Assembly (NCBI RefSeq): GCF_963576545.1
Contig: NC_083638.1
Coordinates: forward strand, 27,510,900 to 27,574,899
From: Limanda limanda
Lineage: Eukaryota; Chordata; Actinopteri; Pleuronectiformes; Pleuronectidae
DNA length: 64,000 nt
Direction of reading: 5' to 3'
Shown here in pieces: positions 10,848 to 34,459 of the stretch (the stretch's first letter is position 1; every line of letters begins with the position of its first letter). Below the pieces are notes generated by a model. That model saw only the letters and a list, made by a program, of their open reading frames with translations, was not told the DNA's origin and made no database searches. Made by a program: the position numbers and the translations under genes.

Positions 10848-12343
10848 CACACAAACACAGGCATTGTACACTGTAACTCTTTAACCAACAGACTTTTTTA
10901 ATTAATAATCTATTATACAACGTAGATCCACAATAACACAAATATACACAATGATCCATGTGGCGTATAAATTCCCTTTAGAGAACAAAACAGTGCAAAC
11001 ATCACAGTATCTATAAACTCTCAAACAAAAAGAAACAAAAATATACATACTTTAACTATTACTCAGTTGCAATGCATTTGGTCCATTTTTCAGGTTTAGA
11101 CCTGAAAATAATAATATTTTAAGCAAATAATTTTGACTCAATGTTTGCATACAGTAAAGAGAAAAGATGGAGTCTATTTAATATAAAACATTCAGCTATT
11201 ATTTTACAAGGCACACACACATATTGTTTAAGAAATGTCTTCAATTATATTAGAACTATACAAAATCTAAAGTGCTACTTTAAAAGACTCAGCTATGAAA
11301 CAAAAGCGTACACAGTACAAAATTCTAAATCAAAGCTTATCGAAGGTACAAGAAGAGCTTCAAAAATTAACTATAGTCATTTCTTTACAACTAATATACG
11401 GTAATGGAAATCACAGCACAGTAACTAACATGAAATCAATGTCCCTTCCACCAAGGTTCCCTGTCTGGATATAAAGCTTAACTTTATCTCCAGGTTAAAA
11501 CTGAAAATCAGAAATAAAGTAATTTTCTTTTATGCCTAGAGCCAGTCTAGGTAATGTACAAACACAGGCTCCAGGCCTGAATAATGAGTTCCTGAGTGAG
11601 GGTGTCATTTCTTCTCCAGAGAAGAAGAATCAAGTATTTCTTTATCCTGATTTGACAGTCAGATGTGGAGTGTACCACACCTGACAGAGCAAAATGCTTC
11701 CAGCAATGTTAAAATGATATTTAGCTAATATCCATACATTTCCGTCAATATGTGACCAGTGACCATGCTTCTGGTCTACAGTATGCTACAGTGTTAGCAG
11801 CTGGAAGACGTCATTATTTCTGGGTCACAGGCTAATAAAAGCCTGATTCCTGCATTAGCTGAGGCTCATGCAAGTGCAGCTTGATTCCCAGAGTAGCTTT
11901 AAACTAAAATTATTATTTGCCAAATACATCTGAACAAATTTAGCTGAATGTTCATTCTATCAAACAACTAAGGAATCTTACTCCCTCAAGAACTAAAGGT
12001 ACTGGTCTCTTTTGACAGAACTGCTGAACCACTATCATCACCTCTGAAATCCGAGTTAAGGCAAGTTTTAAAATCCAACGAGGTGTGTTCTGTGAATTTA
12101 GCTCATTGTGCTTATGTTAACCATCCTGTGTTGTTTGATTCCAAAGAGTTCTTATTGGGGCCACATTGTAATTCACTCTTCAGCGGATTTCCCAGCAGTT
12201 ACCACAACTGAACAAACTTTGAATTTACAGTGTCTCAGCCTGTGGTGTCACATCCTCCATTTTATCATTTACATTAATTGGAACACTTTAATTCTACACA
12301 AGAAGCTTGACCGCTGGACCGTGTTACACCCTTTTCAGTCCCT
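9283..12343 (-). other. Intergenic plus probable long adgrg1 3' UTR
   Basis: No coding exon is supportable here. The part nearest 12343 directly follows the adgrg1 stop on the minus strand and should be its 3' UTR. ATTAAA-type signals occur on that strand near 10897 and 11175, but none is decisive. A CA microsatellite lies at 10807-10845, and 9560-9700 matches the repeat that flanks other CA tracts in the window. Confidence 0.4.
10807..10845. repeat. CA microsatellite
   Basis: (CA)n of about 20 units. The 157-residue minus-strand frame across it is not a gene. Confidence 0.95.
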
Positions 12344-23169
<10,826 letters not shown>

Positions 23170-23696
23170 TGAAACTGCAGCAGGAGAACAAAGAGTCAAA
23201 TGCAGTTGCACAAAGGGAACAAAGCTATAATGTCTTTCTGCACAGACGGGGAGTGTTGTCCGTGCGCTTAAAACGAAACCTTACGACAGCAACCCGATGA
23301 AAAAACACAGTGTCTGTTTGTGTCCAGTGACAAAGCACATTTCAACACAAGCAAACAGTATCTCTTATAGTATTTCTTTCTATGTGCAGACACAAATTCA
23401 ACAACAAACTCCAGAACATGTCTGACATAATAAAAATTGTTTTTCTTTTTTTAAATGACAGTGTTCCTATCCAGACCCCTGCTCCTACGCTCTCTTATCA
23501 ATGCATACAAATGAGTTCGGGCTCAAAATACACACAGGGGACCTTTCTATGCTGTTATCAATGGAAACACTCTTTCCCTTTAGAGAGGTCCACACACACA
23601 CAAAGCTTTGCACAACTATCCTTATTAGGGCTTTGCATTGACTTTCATTCATTGTTGACAGCCTAGTCATGAGCTGATGTCATCAGGTGGTACCCA

Positions 23697-23861
23697 ATAG
23701 GGCTGCACGATATTAGGAAAACATGCGATGTGCGATAACGTTGTTGAGTGTCGCGATGACATCCAGAGCATGAACGCAGGTTACACGGAGTCGCATTTAT
23801 CGCAGTGCAAGCAGTCTATGATACCGTGGTGACTGTAGATTTTAGATATATTGGTGCAGCC
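23697..23861. mobile_element. 165-bp MITE flanked by 10-bp direct repeats
   Basis: Begins ATAGGGCTGCACGATATTAG and ends with ATATTGGTGCAGCC, imperfect inverted repeats (GGCTGCAC-ATAT). GTGGTACCCA is repeated at 23687-23696 and 23862-23871. The GGGCTGCACGATATT start is a common signature of a fish MITE family. TSD length suggests hAT-type, allowing a base or two of ambiguity. Confidence 0.82.
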
Positions 23862-26312
23862 GTGGTACCCAACCTACACTGAGGGTTTCCACTAGTTCAA
23901 CACGACGCTCTCCAGTTGGTGGGCCTGCAATAGTGGCCAAACACTGCCCATCAGCTCACAGCTTTCAGCCTCCCTCCTCCCTGCCTCCTCCCCCGTCATA
24001 CCAGCTGCTTGATTCTGAGTCTTTTTATCCAGGTCAAGTGGTGATGACAGCCACCACCTATATTTTGGTGGGAAGCCACTGCAGACGATCTATACAGGGA
24101 ACCGCCAGATCTCCCAACCCTTGACCCTGCACTCTTCAGCCAGAGACTTGTGCCCAATGGCCCATGGCACCGTAAGCTCTACCACACAAACGCATGAACA
24201 ACGACAAGTTCACATGTTCCCCCTATAGCATAGGGAAATGAGGAAATTACAGAGATTACAACACAAAAGTTCCCAGCAAAAAATACACCAATTTACATCA
24301 TGAGTTACAGTACGTGAGAATCGTGTGGGCGTTACATTAGAGAAGTGTCACCAAACCACGTGTATTGTACTTTCATATTTTCGCCACGGATGCCTAATCC
24401 TTTCAGACGGTTTTAATGACACATCTTTGTCATAGAACTGAATCACCGCTCCTTTCAGTGCAACGCTGCATCTGTGACTGTGTGGAGTTACTTTACGGTC
24501 CGTGCGAGAAAGTGTGGACACATGATGAAGATGCTGTTTCACAGGGGAAACAGAGCCGTCGCGGTCGCCCTCAACATCACAAGACAGACAGGAACCAGTT
24601 CAACCACAGACTAAGCAGAAAGATGTAAACAGAGCAGAAAAGACAGAGAATGAGAGAGAAAGGGGCTGCAGAGCTCAGGGGGGTCAGCCGCTTATTTATA
24701 ACTATGTCTGATGAAGCGCACACCTGATACTCCAGATGAATCTTTAGACTACCACACAGCAACGCACACACTCACACTGATGAACCAACACACACAGGGG
24801 AGGATGTTGAAGCAACACTGATAATTATTCTTTTACACCTTTAATAATTGTATAATATATTTTATTTAGGGACCACAGCACTGTGTTGCTTCAGTGTCAT
24901 GTACATTAACATGAATCTCCTGGGGAGATATCTGGCTTGCTAACTTTTAGCTGATATTACAATCTTTTAACAAGGTGTCAGGAAACTCCTTGCAGCAAAG
25001 TGTTCCTGTGGAACTCATGCGCAGGCTCAGTGGTCGCTGCAACATTTAAATGTTAGATCTCCGACGTCTGTTAATCAAACACACAAATCCCTGTAAAATG
25101 AATTCCTCTGGCTTAAGGTTACTCAAGCACTTCCATTTCAAACTTAAGTTTGACCTAAGCATCATATAATTTTTTTTAAATCATTAACGACAAAAAATCC
25201 CACAGATACACACATTTGAAATAAATGGGATCAACACAGGGGTGTTCAAAACCATTTATTTTCGAATAAAAAACATACCTTTTATGTGAGTCATATTTCT
25301 TATTCACATAATGACATGTGATATTTCAATATTTAAACAGGCATCAAAGACTGAGTTCTTTTAGCTCAGAGTTTACTTTGTGAATCTGATTGATCCTCGC
25401 TCAGAATTAGTTCAGGATTAATCTGATTTGTTAAGATCACTCAAGTCAGGCTTTGACAGCGGTGTCCTTTCAACCTCTAGTCAGTCTCTTTCTTATTTGA
25501 TAAATAGATCAGCGCAATTGGATAATTAAAAGAAATCTAGCTTCTTCGCGTCATGAAGAGTTTACACTCATTTATGAAGATATATAATTATAATACAACC
25601 ATTTGATCATGGACAATAACCTATTTTATTTCTGATAAATGATTAAAATATGAATTCTGTACAACTGAGAGAGATCCAGTGATAACTTTTTACATCAGTA
25701 TAAGTGCACAATAGAGAAACTGTCACACTCTTCACACGGCATGACTTTGCGGTTTGGGCACTTCCCTTTTTTGATCATTCAAGATCAGCATTAAGCGTTT
25801 GTGGGAAAAGGTGCTAAATTGTGTCCCTGCAGTGGTTTGTGACACTGAACAAATTAATAAAGGTGTTATTCACACACACACACACCACATCTTGCAGAGA
25901 TGAACAAGGTGGAGCAGCGGTTTTCCAAGAAGTAGCTGTGAACTGTAAACTTTTTCCTCGAACAGGTTTCTCATATGTGAAAATATAATGTGAGATACAA
26001 TGTCGGGAATGTAAAGCTACAATTTGATCATGAACAGTAAAGCTCATCATATCAGCTCATGCTTTATATTTACATATATCTAAATGACAGAGGTGTAAAG
26101 TAACGAATTACATTTACTCACGTTACTGTAATTGAGTAGTTTTTTTGTTTACTTTGTAATTTTTTGAGTAGTTTTTGAAATGGGTAATTTTACTTTTACT
26201 TAAGTAGATTTTGACTGAAGTATTGTACTTCGCTACATTGGAAATTACATCCGTTACTGAGTAAAAAAAAACATAGTTCAAGGCGCAAGGCAATTCTCAC
26301 TGCAGTGGTAGA

Positions 26313-26742
26313 CAGTGTTGTTCGCGAGGCACACCTGCCAGTAGCGATCTTATCTGTATTATTCAGGAAGTGCCTTTTCAAAATAAAAACAACCATTTCA
26401 AAATAAATGTATAAAAACTTTAATTTGTTGTGCCTTTTGTTTGCAGGGTATGAATACATAAACAGGGAAAATTAGCAATAATAAAACAAAATTAAAAAAA
26501 ACATTTATTTTAGTAATTGATACATATGAAGTACAGTTTAAGGGGTAGTGATGGATAAAGTTTTCTTTAAAAAACAAGTTAAGTCTTTCATTCTCACTTT
26601 CCACCTTAAAACTATGAAATTAACTGAGCTATGAACTACTTCAGAATTTAAATGGTGAACTATGAACGTGAACTATTCATGTTTACTTGTATGAACTGAA
26701 CTTTTAACTAGTTCATGAGAGGTGTGAACTTGCACAACACTG
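26313..26742. mobile_element. Nested 430-bp hAT-type MITE with 8-bp TSD
   Basis: It lies wholly inside the larger element. Ends are CAGTGTTGTTCGCGAGGCAC and, read from the other side, CAGTGTTGTGCAAGTTCACA. GTGGTAGA is duplicated exactly at 26305-26312 and 26743-26750. No coding capacity. It must be younger than its host element. Confidence 0.88.
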
Positions 26743-26750
26743 GTGGTAGA

Positions 26751-26909
26751 TGCTGCATAGAGTGGATGATGGAGTCGATGTCACGAGAGCTAGAGAAGGA
26801 TGCTATTGCGGACGACCAACAAGCGGAAGCATCAAACTTTCCGCCAGTTGAGATCAAAGCAGATGAAGAAAACCCGTGGCCACATCTCAGCAAGATGTTT
26901 GTAGACTAG
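26751..26909 (+). pseudogene. Transposase N-terminal relic within the outer hAT element
   Basis: About 52 codons in one frame, rich in acidic residues and including ENPWPHLSKMFVD before a TAG. Related phrases occur at the N terminus of hAT-derived BED-zinc-finger proteins, from memory. The catalytic region is absent and the nested insertion lies immediately upstream. Confidence 0.5.
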
Positions 26910-27277
26910 TGCTCTAAAGGTGGACCAAAGTTTAACCAAAAGTTTAAATATACAGTGGGACAGCGGCATTTTAACTTTTTATTTTAGCTGTCATGTGGTT
27001 CATGTCTTGACATGTCCTCCCAAAAGTTCTTAAATGTTGTGTTGACATGTTAAATGTTAAATGTTTGACATGTTTAATGTCATTGCACTTATATTTGTAA
27101 AGATTCTCCTTTAATTAAAAATAACTGTTTTTGGATTGGATTTATGACCCCTTGTCCTTTTTTGCACTGTATAGGAGCGGCCCCCATCAAGTTGTTGGAA
27201 TTAACTAAGTAACTTTTACTTAAAGTACATTTTAAATGAACTACTTTTTACTTTTACTTGAGTAGATTTTTAGATGG

Positions 27278-27378
27278 GTACTTTTACTTGTACTTAAGTA
27301 AAATTTCATCAAAGTAAAGGTACTTTTACTTGTACTTAAGTAAAATTTCATCAAAGTAAAGGTACTTTTACTTGAGTA
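27278..27378. repeat. 42-bp tandem repeat, about 2.4 copies
   Basis: The unit begins GTACTTTTACTTGTACTTAA; copies start at 27278, 27320 and 27362 (partial). It lies in the sub-terminal right part of the hAT element, where such repeats can act as transposase-binding arrays (inference). Confidence 0.85.
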
Positions 27379-28200
27379 CAATATTTCAGTACTTTTCACA
27401 CCTCTGCTAAATGATAACAACATAGGTATGGCTCAAAGCACTAATATTCGGTAAAGTCATTGAAGCATTACAATTGCAGTGTAAGGTCTGGGATATGATT
27501 AAAAACAATAATAACTTTTCCAACTTTTCTGCGTGGTTTTGAACAACATCTCACTACTACTGTACTGGGGCACCCACCAGCTCACCTCTGCATGGCGCCT
27601 GTGCTACAAGTTGAGCTAATGGGCTCAAATAAATGTTTCCTGCAGATCAATTACATACTTTCTCTCGGATGTCTCCATGTGAACATTTCTCTGACACTAA
27701 ATTTAGACCAAACAAGGATCAAACAGTCGAGTTCTGAATGAGACGATGACACATCATTTTACAACAGGCCTTGTCTGCATCACACTGGTGGTGAATTTTC
27801 ACACAGCGTTCATGTGTGACTCACGTCAGCCTGACTCAACCTTTCGGAGCTCTCTGACCATCGACAATACACTGATGAAGAAAGGCCCCCACTTCATCAT
27901 GGCAAACGTTGAACCATTGTCACCCCACCCACAGACAACAACTGGTACGATCACACAGTGGAAGGTACAATTCTCTGCACACCTCTGAGAGAAGGCGCCA
28001 ACTCTACACTAGTGTTTGCAGATGTGTGAGTTACCACCAAGAATAAATTCTCAGGGTGTGAATGCATGAGTGGGTTGAACCCGATAAAGTGGCATCTCCT
28101 ATCCATGATAGCAAGACATTAATCTTTCTCACAAGTCTAAATTCTCCCTGTCTAACACTTTAACACTTCAACTGGCTGAAAAAAACAGGACTTGTAAACT

Positions 28201-28367
28201 AACTCTCTCTCTCTCTCTCTCTCTCTCGCTGCACCCACACCCACTCTATTGTCCCTGCATGGCACACAGGCACAAGAATTTCCCCTTTTTCTATTACTTC
28301 ACGGCTCTCATGTGTATGTGTGCCACAGACAAAAGCTGGCATTAAAGGGATGTGTGTGTGTGTGTGT

Positions 28368-28404
<37 letters not shown>

Positions 28405-28439
28405 ACGTGTGTGTGTGTGTGTGTGTGTGCGTGTGTGTG
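28201..28439. repeat. CT and TG microsatellites
   Basis: (CT)n at about 28201-28228 and interrupted (TG)n at 28351-28439. Frames over them are artefacts. Confidence 0.93.
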
Positions 28440-30952
28440 GTTGAGATTGAGACGCAGACAAGAACACTGCTGACACACAGCAGACTTAGCATTTCTCATT
28501 TTTCAGCACCGAGCCCCGACTCTGCAACCTTTGGCTCAACTGCTTGCGTCACTCCTACACACATATAGACCGACAATGGGCCTGATATTGTTTTTGTTTG
28601 CGCGCATGCATAAACACATTCCTCCAGCAAACCATGAATGTGTGAACGAGACAGGGGCCAAGAAACCCCCCCTGCCCATGTCGCATCCTCTCGCTTTGTG
28701 TTTTCCAGTAAAATTTCTCATCTCAGGGTTCTGACTCATTCAGTCTCATACTAATCATCTTTGCATATCTTCAAATCCGACCTGACGCACTCTGGCGCCG
28801 CAGCCGAAACCGAGTCTGTCCCAGAAAAAGGTGACAGACACAAAGACGGAGGGGAATCAACTCCTAGAAATGTCTGAGTTATTTAAAAATATAAGCTTCA
28901 TAATAAGCCTTATTTGTATAGCATGTTTCTGGACAAAGTCAGTATTAAGGCACAGTGCTTCACAAGAGTAAAATTTAAATAAGGTAGACAAGATGCAATA
29001 TAAATAAGTAAAATCAATAATTATTTAGCCTGAGATGAAAGTGGAATGTTTAAAGAAGAAATGTAAAAGCTGTAACAGATGCAGGATTTCTGATATTAAA
29101 TATAAAGGCATGAACAACACTGTGTTACTCCTCACATTTTAAAAAGGATTCCATATTTGAAATTAACTCGACAAGCTGTGATGGTTTAATTGTTTGAAAT
29201 AAATAGATAGCTAACCCTTGGCTAATTAGATATTGCTTTTTCTTGGTCGATCAATTTTGTCTCTCTGTAAAAAAAATGTGTTTTTTTTTCAACTTAAAAT
29301 GTATAAAATGCTAAAAAAAATACAATGGTGTAAGAAGTAGATAAGTGAACGGACGAATGGGAGACGATAAAGGAATCATTACAATAAAGTAATAAAAAAA
29401 GAAATAGACGTTTCACTCTTGGTTTGCAAAGGTAGCATCAATGAGCCTTTAACATTCTGGTTATAAGTTTCTCAAGGAGCACATATGTATAAGCACAGCC
29501 TCCCAGCGCTCCAAGCAAGGAACATGACTGCCAATAAATCGCTCCAAGGCTCAACCGTCCAAACTGCAACGTCATGTACTACAGAGAAACAACTGATCTG
29601 GCTTTAAAGTTCGAAGCTGCTGATCAGATCTCAATTTCAAACCCTGCGATATACAGGACCTGTTTTCAGTAGAATAAAGTACCTTAGACAAACCACTTTC
29701 TGCAAACTTACATATGAGCACGGGTTTTCTGTGGCTGTTCATGCACCTCAATCTAAAATGTGTAACAAAAGTGCATAAAATAAATTCTCCATGCAGATAG
29801 AACAGACAATTTTTATCTGCATTTTAGATACAGGTACCAAAAGCTACACCATTATCTTGCACCTTCATCTACAGTAGACTGAATACAGACTTTGGGAATT
29901 TGTCCTGGGACAGTTTCAGTCGGCTCCTCTGCACGCTGCAGACTGAAGGAGCAAAGAATGCATGAGCATGGAAGAGTAATCCCGGGAACAAAAGCTGCTC
30001 TTTGTTGTCGGGCCTCAGAGCTGAAGTGACAGTGAGCGTGAATAAGGGTCAAAGATCAGGGGCTGGTTCGTGGCTGTTCAAGCCGATGGCTCAGAGACGT
30101 GCACACCCACACAAACTGTTCACTCTCCCTGCACAACACAACACAAAACGAAAGGCCAGGTATTGAGGGTAAAGACTACTTTGAGAAGCTGCCTTCACAT
30201 TGTACCATGAGTGCGTTTAGCTTCGTGGTAGATAGTATTTGAATTTTCCGGGTTGAAGTTCCAGCTATTTCGAGTTCCCACAGAGAGACTAAGGCCGGAA
30301 AAAAAATTAGCGGTGCTCAAAAGCTTCTCGCTTGTTCTTCTGAAAACTACACACTGACCTTGTTTGTGTGTCTTAATTTTGCTTATGCACAATGTGTCGC
30401 TATGTGGGTAGATTTCCCTGCAATACAATGTCTGGCACTGCGGCTGCCAAACTGCTTACAGACAAGATTTGTATTTGTTTTCCTACAAGTCGCAACACAA
30501 GAAAACCGGCTGCTGTCTGACACATTGATTTACAGCTCAGGACTTGTGTGTGAGAACGGCACACAGCTACAGGGGACACCTGTGAAAGTGAGACTCACAA
30601 CATCTAATTGAAAGTAATCATGATGACTAGACTTTTCTTTTTCGTCTCACCAGCTGCGACAAACACTGAAAGCAGGAATAAGCCTCGAAGACTTCTGCAC
30701 AGATACGTCTCAAGTTGAAGTGGAAGACTAGATGGGATATGGCGCATGTGGAATGCTCCCTAGGCTACAATTGTATTAGGACCTTGCATTCTTCGTGATA
30801 GCACCATAGTGATGCCCTGTGCACGTCCGCCTGAGTGCGTACGAGTTCCTTTATCTGTATCCTCATGTCCTCCGTGAGGAAATTGGAGGAGCAGGTGGAA
30901 TGTAGCAGATATTTCCTTGGGGGCTTTGAATAAATCAATAAAACAATAACAA

Positions 30953-31014
30953 CACACACACGCACACACGCACACACGCACACACACACACACACGCATG
31001 CACACACACACAGA
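30953..31014. repeat. CA microsatellite with CGCA interruptions
   Basis: Imperfect (CA)n with regularly spaced CG dinucleotides. Confidence 0.93.
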
Positions 31015-31977
31015 CAAAAGCCAGATCATTGTTAGGCCTAAATCACCCCCAGTGTGGCCTTATAAGTGTTGGTCACGGGGTTCCGTTTGCCATCAGAGGC
31101 TTTCTTTTCCTCATTATGAAAAATGAGGTCAGCACAAAGGAGAATGGCCTTTTTTGCAATGAGTCACACATCCAGCACAATTTGCATTTCAAGCAAACCT
31201 GTCTTCAGAAACAGAGAATAAAATTCCCACCAACTCAACCTTGTCTACTCTCAGTTTCAATCATCGAGCGCTTCTCCGATCTGCTTTATCTGCTCAGTGT
31301 CACTAATGATTGCACTAGAGGAAATGCTAATTATAAAGATTTTTTTTCAAAGCGGATAACTTAGTGCTGTGTTTTGATTGTGTTTAGTCATAGTCTGGAA
31401 ACCGCAATTCACAGCTTTAGAAAGAGCACGGAAGAGGTGCTGCTGCCTGTGATGTCTGCCCATCAAAACCAGTAACAAAACAAACATCTTCCACTACTAC
31501 AGGGAAGGGGAATCAGAATAAAACACAAATAATGGGTAAACATATGAAGCCGAGACTACATTTGTAATACAACAGCAGAGTGTCACCTAGTTTTTACTCT
31601 CTACAGCACACATTAAATCAAATTTAATTAAATAAAATCAAAAACTATATATGGTTCCTCCCTTATGAAACAAATCGTGTTAAGAATTTTATTTCAGTGT
31701 CCTGTATATAAATAAATGCAAGTATATATATCTAGCACGTATATTTATATATTCAACATACACACAGACACATCATTTACATGTCTGTACAGTTGAATGA
31801 AAATAGACAGACAGATATATAGATTCTAATGTTTTTGTATTTACGATTGAAATAGTGTTACATTTTTGAAGGAGCTCACTCACAGAGATAGACTGATGGA
31901 TTCGTGATGAGTTGAAATGGATGTGACAGCTTGAGTCTGAGCTTCCTATCTGAAATGAAGGTGTAGAGGTGACTTAC

Positions 31978-32300
31978 CGGCACTAGTTTCCCTGTCGGAG
32001 TGTTTGTGATGCTGTGATCCTCTTCAGTCAGTTACAAGTCCAGACCAGACCCGGGGGGAGTTTCTGCGCAGGGATAAGACTTCACTTCTCTAACTCTTTT
32101 AATTGTTCAGCTCATTTCTGAGACGCTCCTCACACGGTGACAGATATTTTTTCAGTGGAGAAAAGAACGCAGCGCGGAGAACCAGAGACCGGGCTGACGT
32201 GTGAACTGTGGCCGCCACACGGAGACTCTGGCCGGGCTGCGATTGTCAACGAGACCGAGGTGTGAGCTACCGTAAAGTCACATAGTGAAGGGAAGCAACT
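31978..32300 (-). promoter_or_regulatory. Probable untranslated first exon and promoter region of adgrg1
   Basis: On the minus strand a strong donor (GTGCCG then GTAAGT) ends an exon at 31978. Upstream sequence to about 32290 is CpG-rich compared with surroundings and has no long frame. The nearest minus-strand acceptor-bearing gene downstream is adgrg1, whose 5' UTR is clearly spliced. Assignment to adgrg1 is inference; a non-coding transcript would fit equally. Confidence 0.4.
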
Positions 32301-32373
32301 TCCGCTCAGGACCTTCACAATTAAACAGTCAAGTCTTATAAGAAGCTGAATAATAGATTTAGAAACCCCCTTT

Positions 32374-32375
32374 AT

Positions 32376-32443
<68 letters not shown>

Positions 32444-32499
32444 CAACAACAATAATAATAATAATAATGATGATTATTATTATTATTATTGTTATTATT
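32374..32499. repeat. AAT/ATT trinucleotide microsatellite
   Basis: (AAT)n with a short CAA interruption that then switches to (ATT)n, so the two halves are partly self-complementary. Confidence 0.95.
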
Positions 32500-32689
32500 T
32501 CGACCAGTTGGTTGTTTTTATCTTTTTCTTTCTTTCACCTTCTGTTCTTTCTTTTTCACATTGAGAGATAGGGGGTTTTTTTTAAAGATTTTTCTAGATT
32601 TTTTTTTAAAGAATAGTTAATGGATTACTGTAGTTATTATTACTCTTATTGTTGTTATTATTAACTATTATCATTATAATAATTATTGT

Positions 32690-32755
32690 TTTGCCACCAG
32701 CTCCCCCTGTGTCCCTCGACAGGATAAACGATAAAGATAATGGATGGATGATGTC
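32690..32755 (+). repeat. LINE-type 3' tail
   Basis: The phrase CCCCCTGTGTCCCTCGACAG then GATAA, ending in GATAATGGATGGATG, is a recognisable fish non-LTR retroposon terminus with a simple tail repeat. Another degraded copy of the same type appears near 52460-52505. Confidence 0.5.
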
Positions 32756-32890
32756 TATTATCAGATATCCTTTCACCGTTTGCGCCTGAACGGATGCTCG
32801 GCATTTATTTTGAGTTGTTTCCGGTTTTCCTGTGCTGTGTGTGTAGCTTGACTGTTGTCAGTTCAGCAAGGTGTTGAGCGGAGAACAGAC

Positions 32891-32933
32891 ATGGTGGCTG
32901 TGACTGTGAGCAGGGAGGAGGGGCTACAGGGAT
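32891..32933 (+). CDS. Candidate first coding exon of an unidentified gene
   Basis: An ATG is followed by 14 codons (MVAVTVSREEGLQG) and a strong donor (GAT then GTGAGTG). The upstream DNA is moderately CpG-bearing and lies about 600 bp from the divergent putative exon at 31978-32300, like a bidirectional promoter. No downstream partner exon was identified, so this may be chance. Confidence 0.2.
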
Positions 32934-33763
32934 GTGAGTGAACACTGGTCGTTCACTTTGCACACCTCTGCATCACAGAGTCAGTGTAATAACCCTTTAA
33001 TGTCATCGTTATTGGCCCATTACACCTCATTGTATTAGGCTTTGCTGTTACACCCTCCCCCTATTGGATTTATCTTATTCATTGTGATACAGGTTGTGCT
33101 GTTCAGTCCCACAATTCAATACAGCAAATGACATTACCCAGCTCTAGCAGTTTATCTTAACAGTGACCCCAGAAGTATTTTATCTTCCTTCGGGCCACTC
33201 TGTGACTTTGATATCAGTGTGCCTGACACAGTTTGGCCTGTGCTGCTTCAGTGCCACAGGCAGCTGGCACGCTCACTGGTTTTAGTTGTAACCTCAGACT
33301 GCAGTTTCATAGTGAGGTTGCTGAATGTTGGTTTTATGTTGTTCTTTTGTGGTTGGTGAGCCGAAGACAAATTTCCACCTTGGTGGGCAATAAAGATATG
33401 TTCTTTTCTATCCTATATTATTCTATTTTATTCTGTCCTATTCTATTCTATTCTGTTACAGTTTCTTCAGTTTTATATAAATCATCCTGTGTTTCCTTGC
33501 CAATACATTTTGTCCTGTACACATGTAAGTAAACCACTTCTGTGACACAGCTGAAGCTGCAGGGGATAGTTAATGTTTAAGCCCACTCGTTATCTGAGGA
33601 CATTGTTCCTGCTCTCCTGATAATTAAAAGCACAATTAAACTCAACTCTAAACTCCTGAGTTTAGACAAATGTCTTTTTTTGAAAGATAAAGAAGAGAAA
33701 AAAATGTGGGGGAGAGACAAAGTAGGAAATGGCTCGATTCAACACCTGGCTTATAGAGTCTGT

Positions 33764-33927
<164 letters not shown>

Positions 33928-34015
33928 AATAACTGGAGCAGGATTTGTCAGTTGAACTGTGGCTTGAGTAATAAATGGCTCACTGTCTTGGTGGTGACAG
34001 GTGCGCTTGGAATAT

Positions 34016-34025
34016 CACACACACA

Positions 34026-34118
<93 letters not shown>

Positions 34119-34140
34119 ACGCAAACACACAAACACACAT
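34016..34140. repeat. CA microsatellite, about 125 bp
   Basis: (CA)n with a few AAAC and GCAA interruptions. It is complementary to the TG tract 90 bp away. Confidence 0.97.
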
Positions 34141-34400
34141 ACAGGTTTGTGCAGCCATCCTTATTAGGACCTTAGGATATCCATTCATTGTGGACAGCCT
34201 TACTAAAACCTTATTATGCCTCACCTTAACCATGACCAATTCATGGCTGACCCTAGCTTTAAACTTACCAAATTTCACATCTCACCATCAAAATTAAACA
34301 AAACTTCAGGAATGGTGTTTTGCCTCATTAGGGCTGGGCTTTAGTCCCCATGAGGTGTACCAGTCCTGACAAGACCAGAGTTCTGGAAAAGGTCCTAAAG
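34141..34400. repeat. Dispersed repeat that follows CA microsatellites
   Basis: Contains GTGCAGCCATCCTTATTAGG and CCATTCATTGTGGACAGCC. A similar sequence follows the CA tract near 23590-23665 and a degraded version occurs at 9590-9650, so repeat and microsatellite appear to travel together. Confidence 0.5.
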
Positions 34401-34413
34401 ATGCAACAAAAAC

Positions 34414-34417
<4 letters not shown>

Positions 34418-34455
<38 letters not shown>
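34418..34455. repeat. CA microsatellite
   Basis: Short (CA)n after the dispersed repeat. Confidence 0.95.

Positions 34456-34459
<4 letters not shown>

Larger units (their letters stand above)
26088..27406. mobile_element. hAT-type element (1.3 kb) with 8-bp TSD, interrupted by a second hAT element
   Basis: Ends are CAGAGGTGTAAAGTAAC and TACTTTTCACACCTCTG, inverted copies. CTAAATGA is duplicated exactly at 26080-26087 and 27407-27414. Downstream of the nested insertion a short frame (about 26751-26909, plus) includes ENPWPHLSKMF, a phrase typical of the N-terminal region of hAT/BED-type transposase-like proteins in fish. It stops after about 50 codons, so the element is a decayed, non-autonomous copy. 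The right end carries a 42-bp tandem repeat. Confidence 0.88.
23170..31977 (-). other. Probable adgrg1 intron 1 / intergenic, repeat-rich
   Basis: A minus-strand acceptor (CTGCTGCAG, just before TTTCAATGG) sits upstream of the adgrg1 ATG, so an untranslated exon exists further up. The stretch contains the 165-bp MITE at 23697, the nested hAT elements at 26088-27406, and CT, TG and CA microsatellites. No coding exon is supportable; short frames at 27746, 29852 and 30360 lack splice or family support. Confidence 0.45.

Noticed and set aside
10486..10959. 157-residue minus-strand frame
   Set aside because: Runs through a CA microsatellite, shows no splice or family support and lies in the probable adgrg1 3' UTR or beyond.
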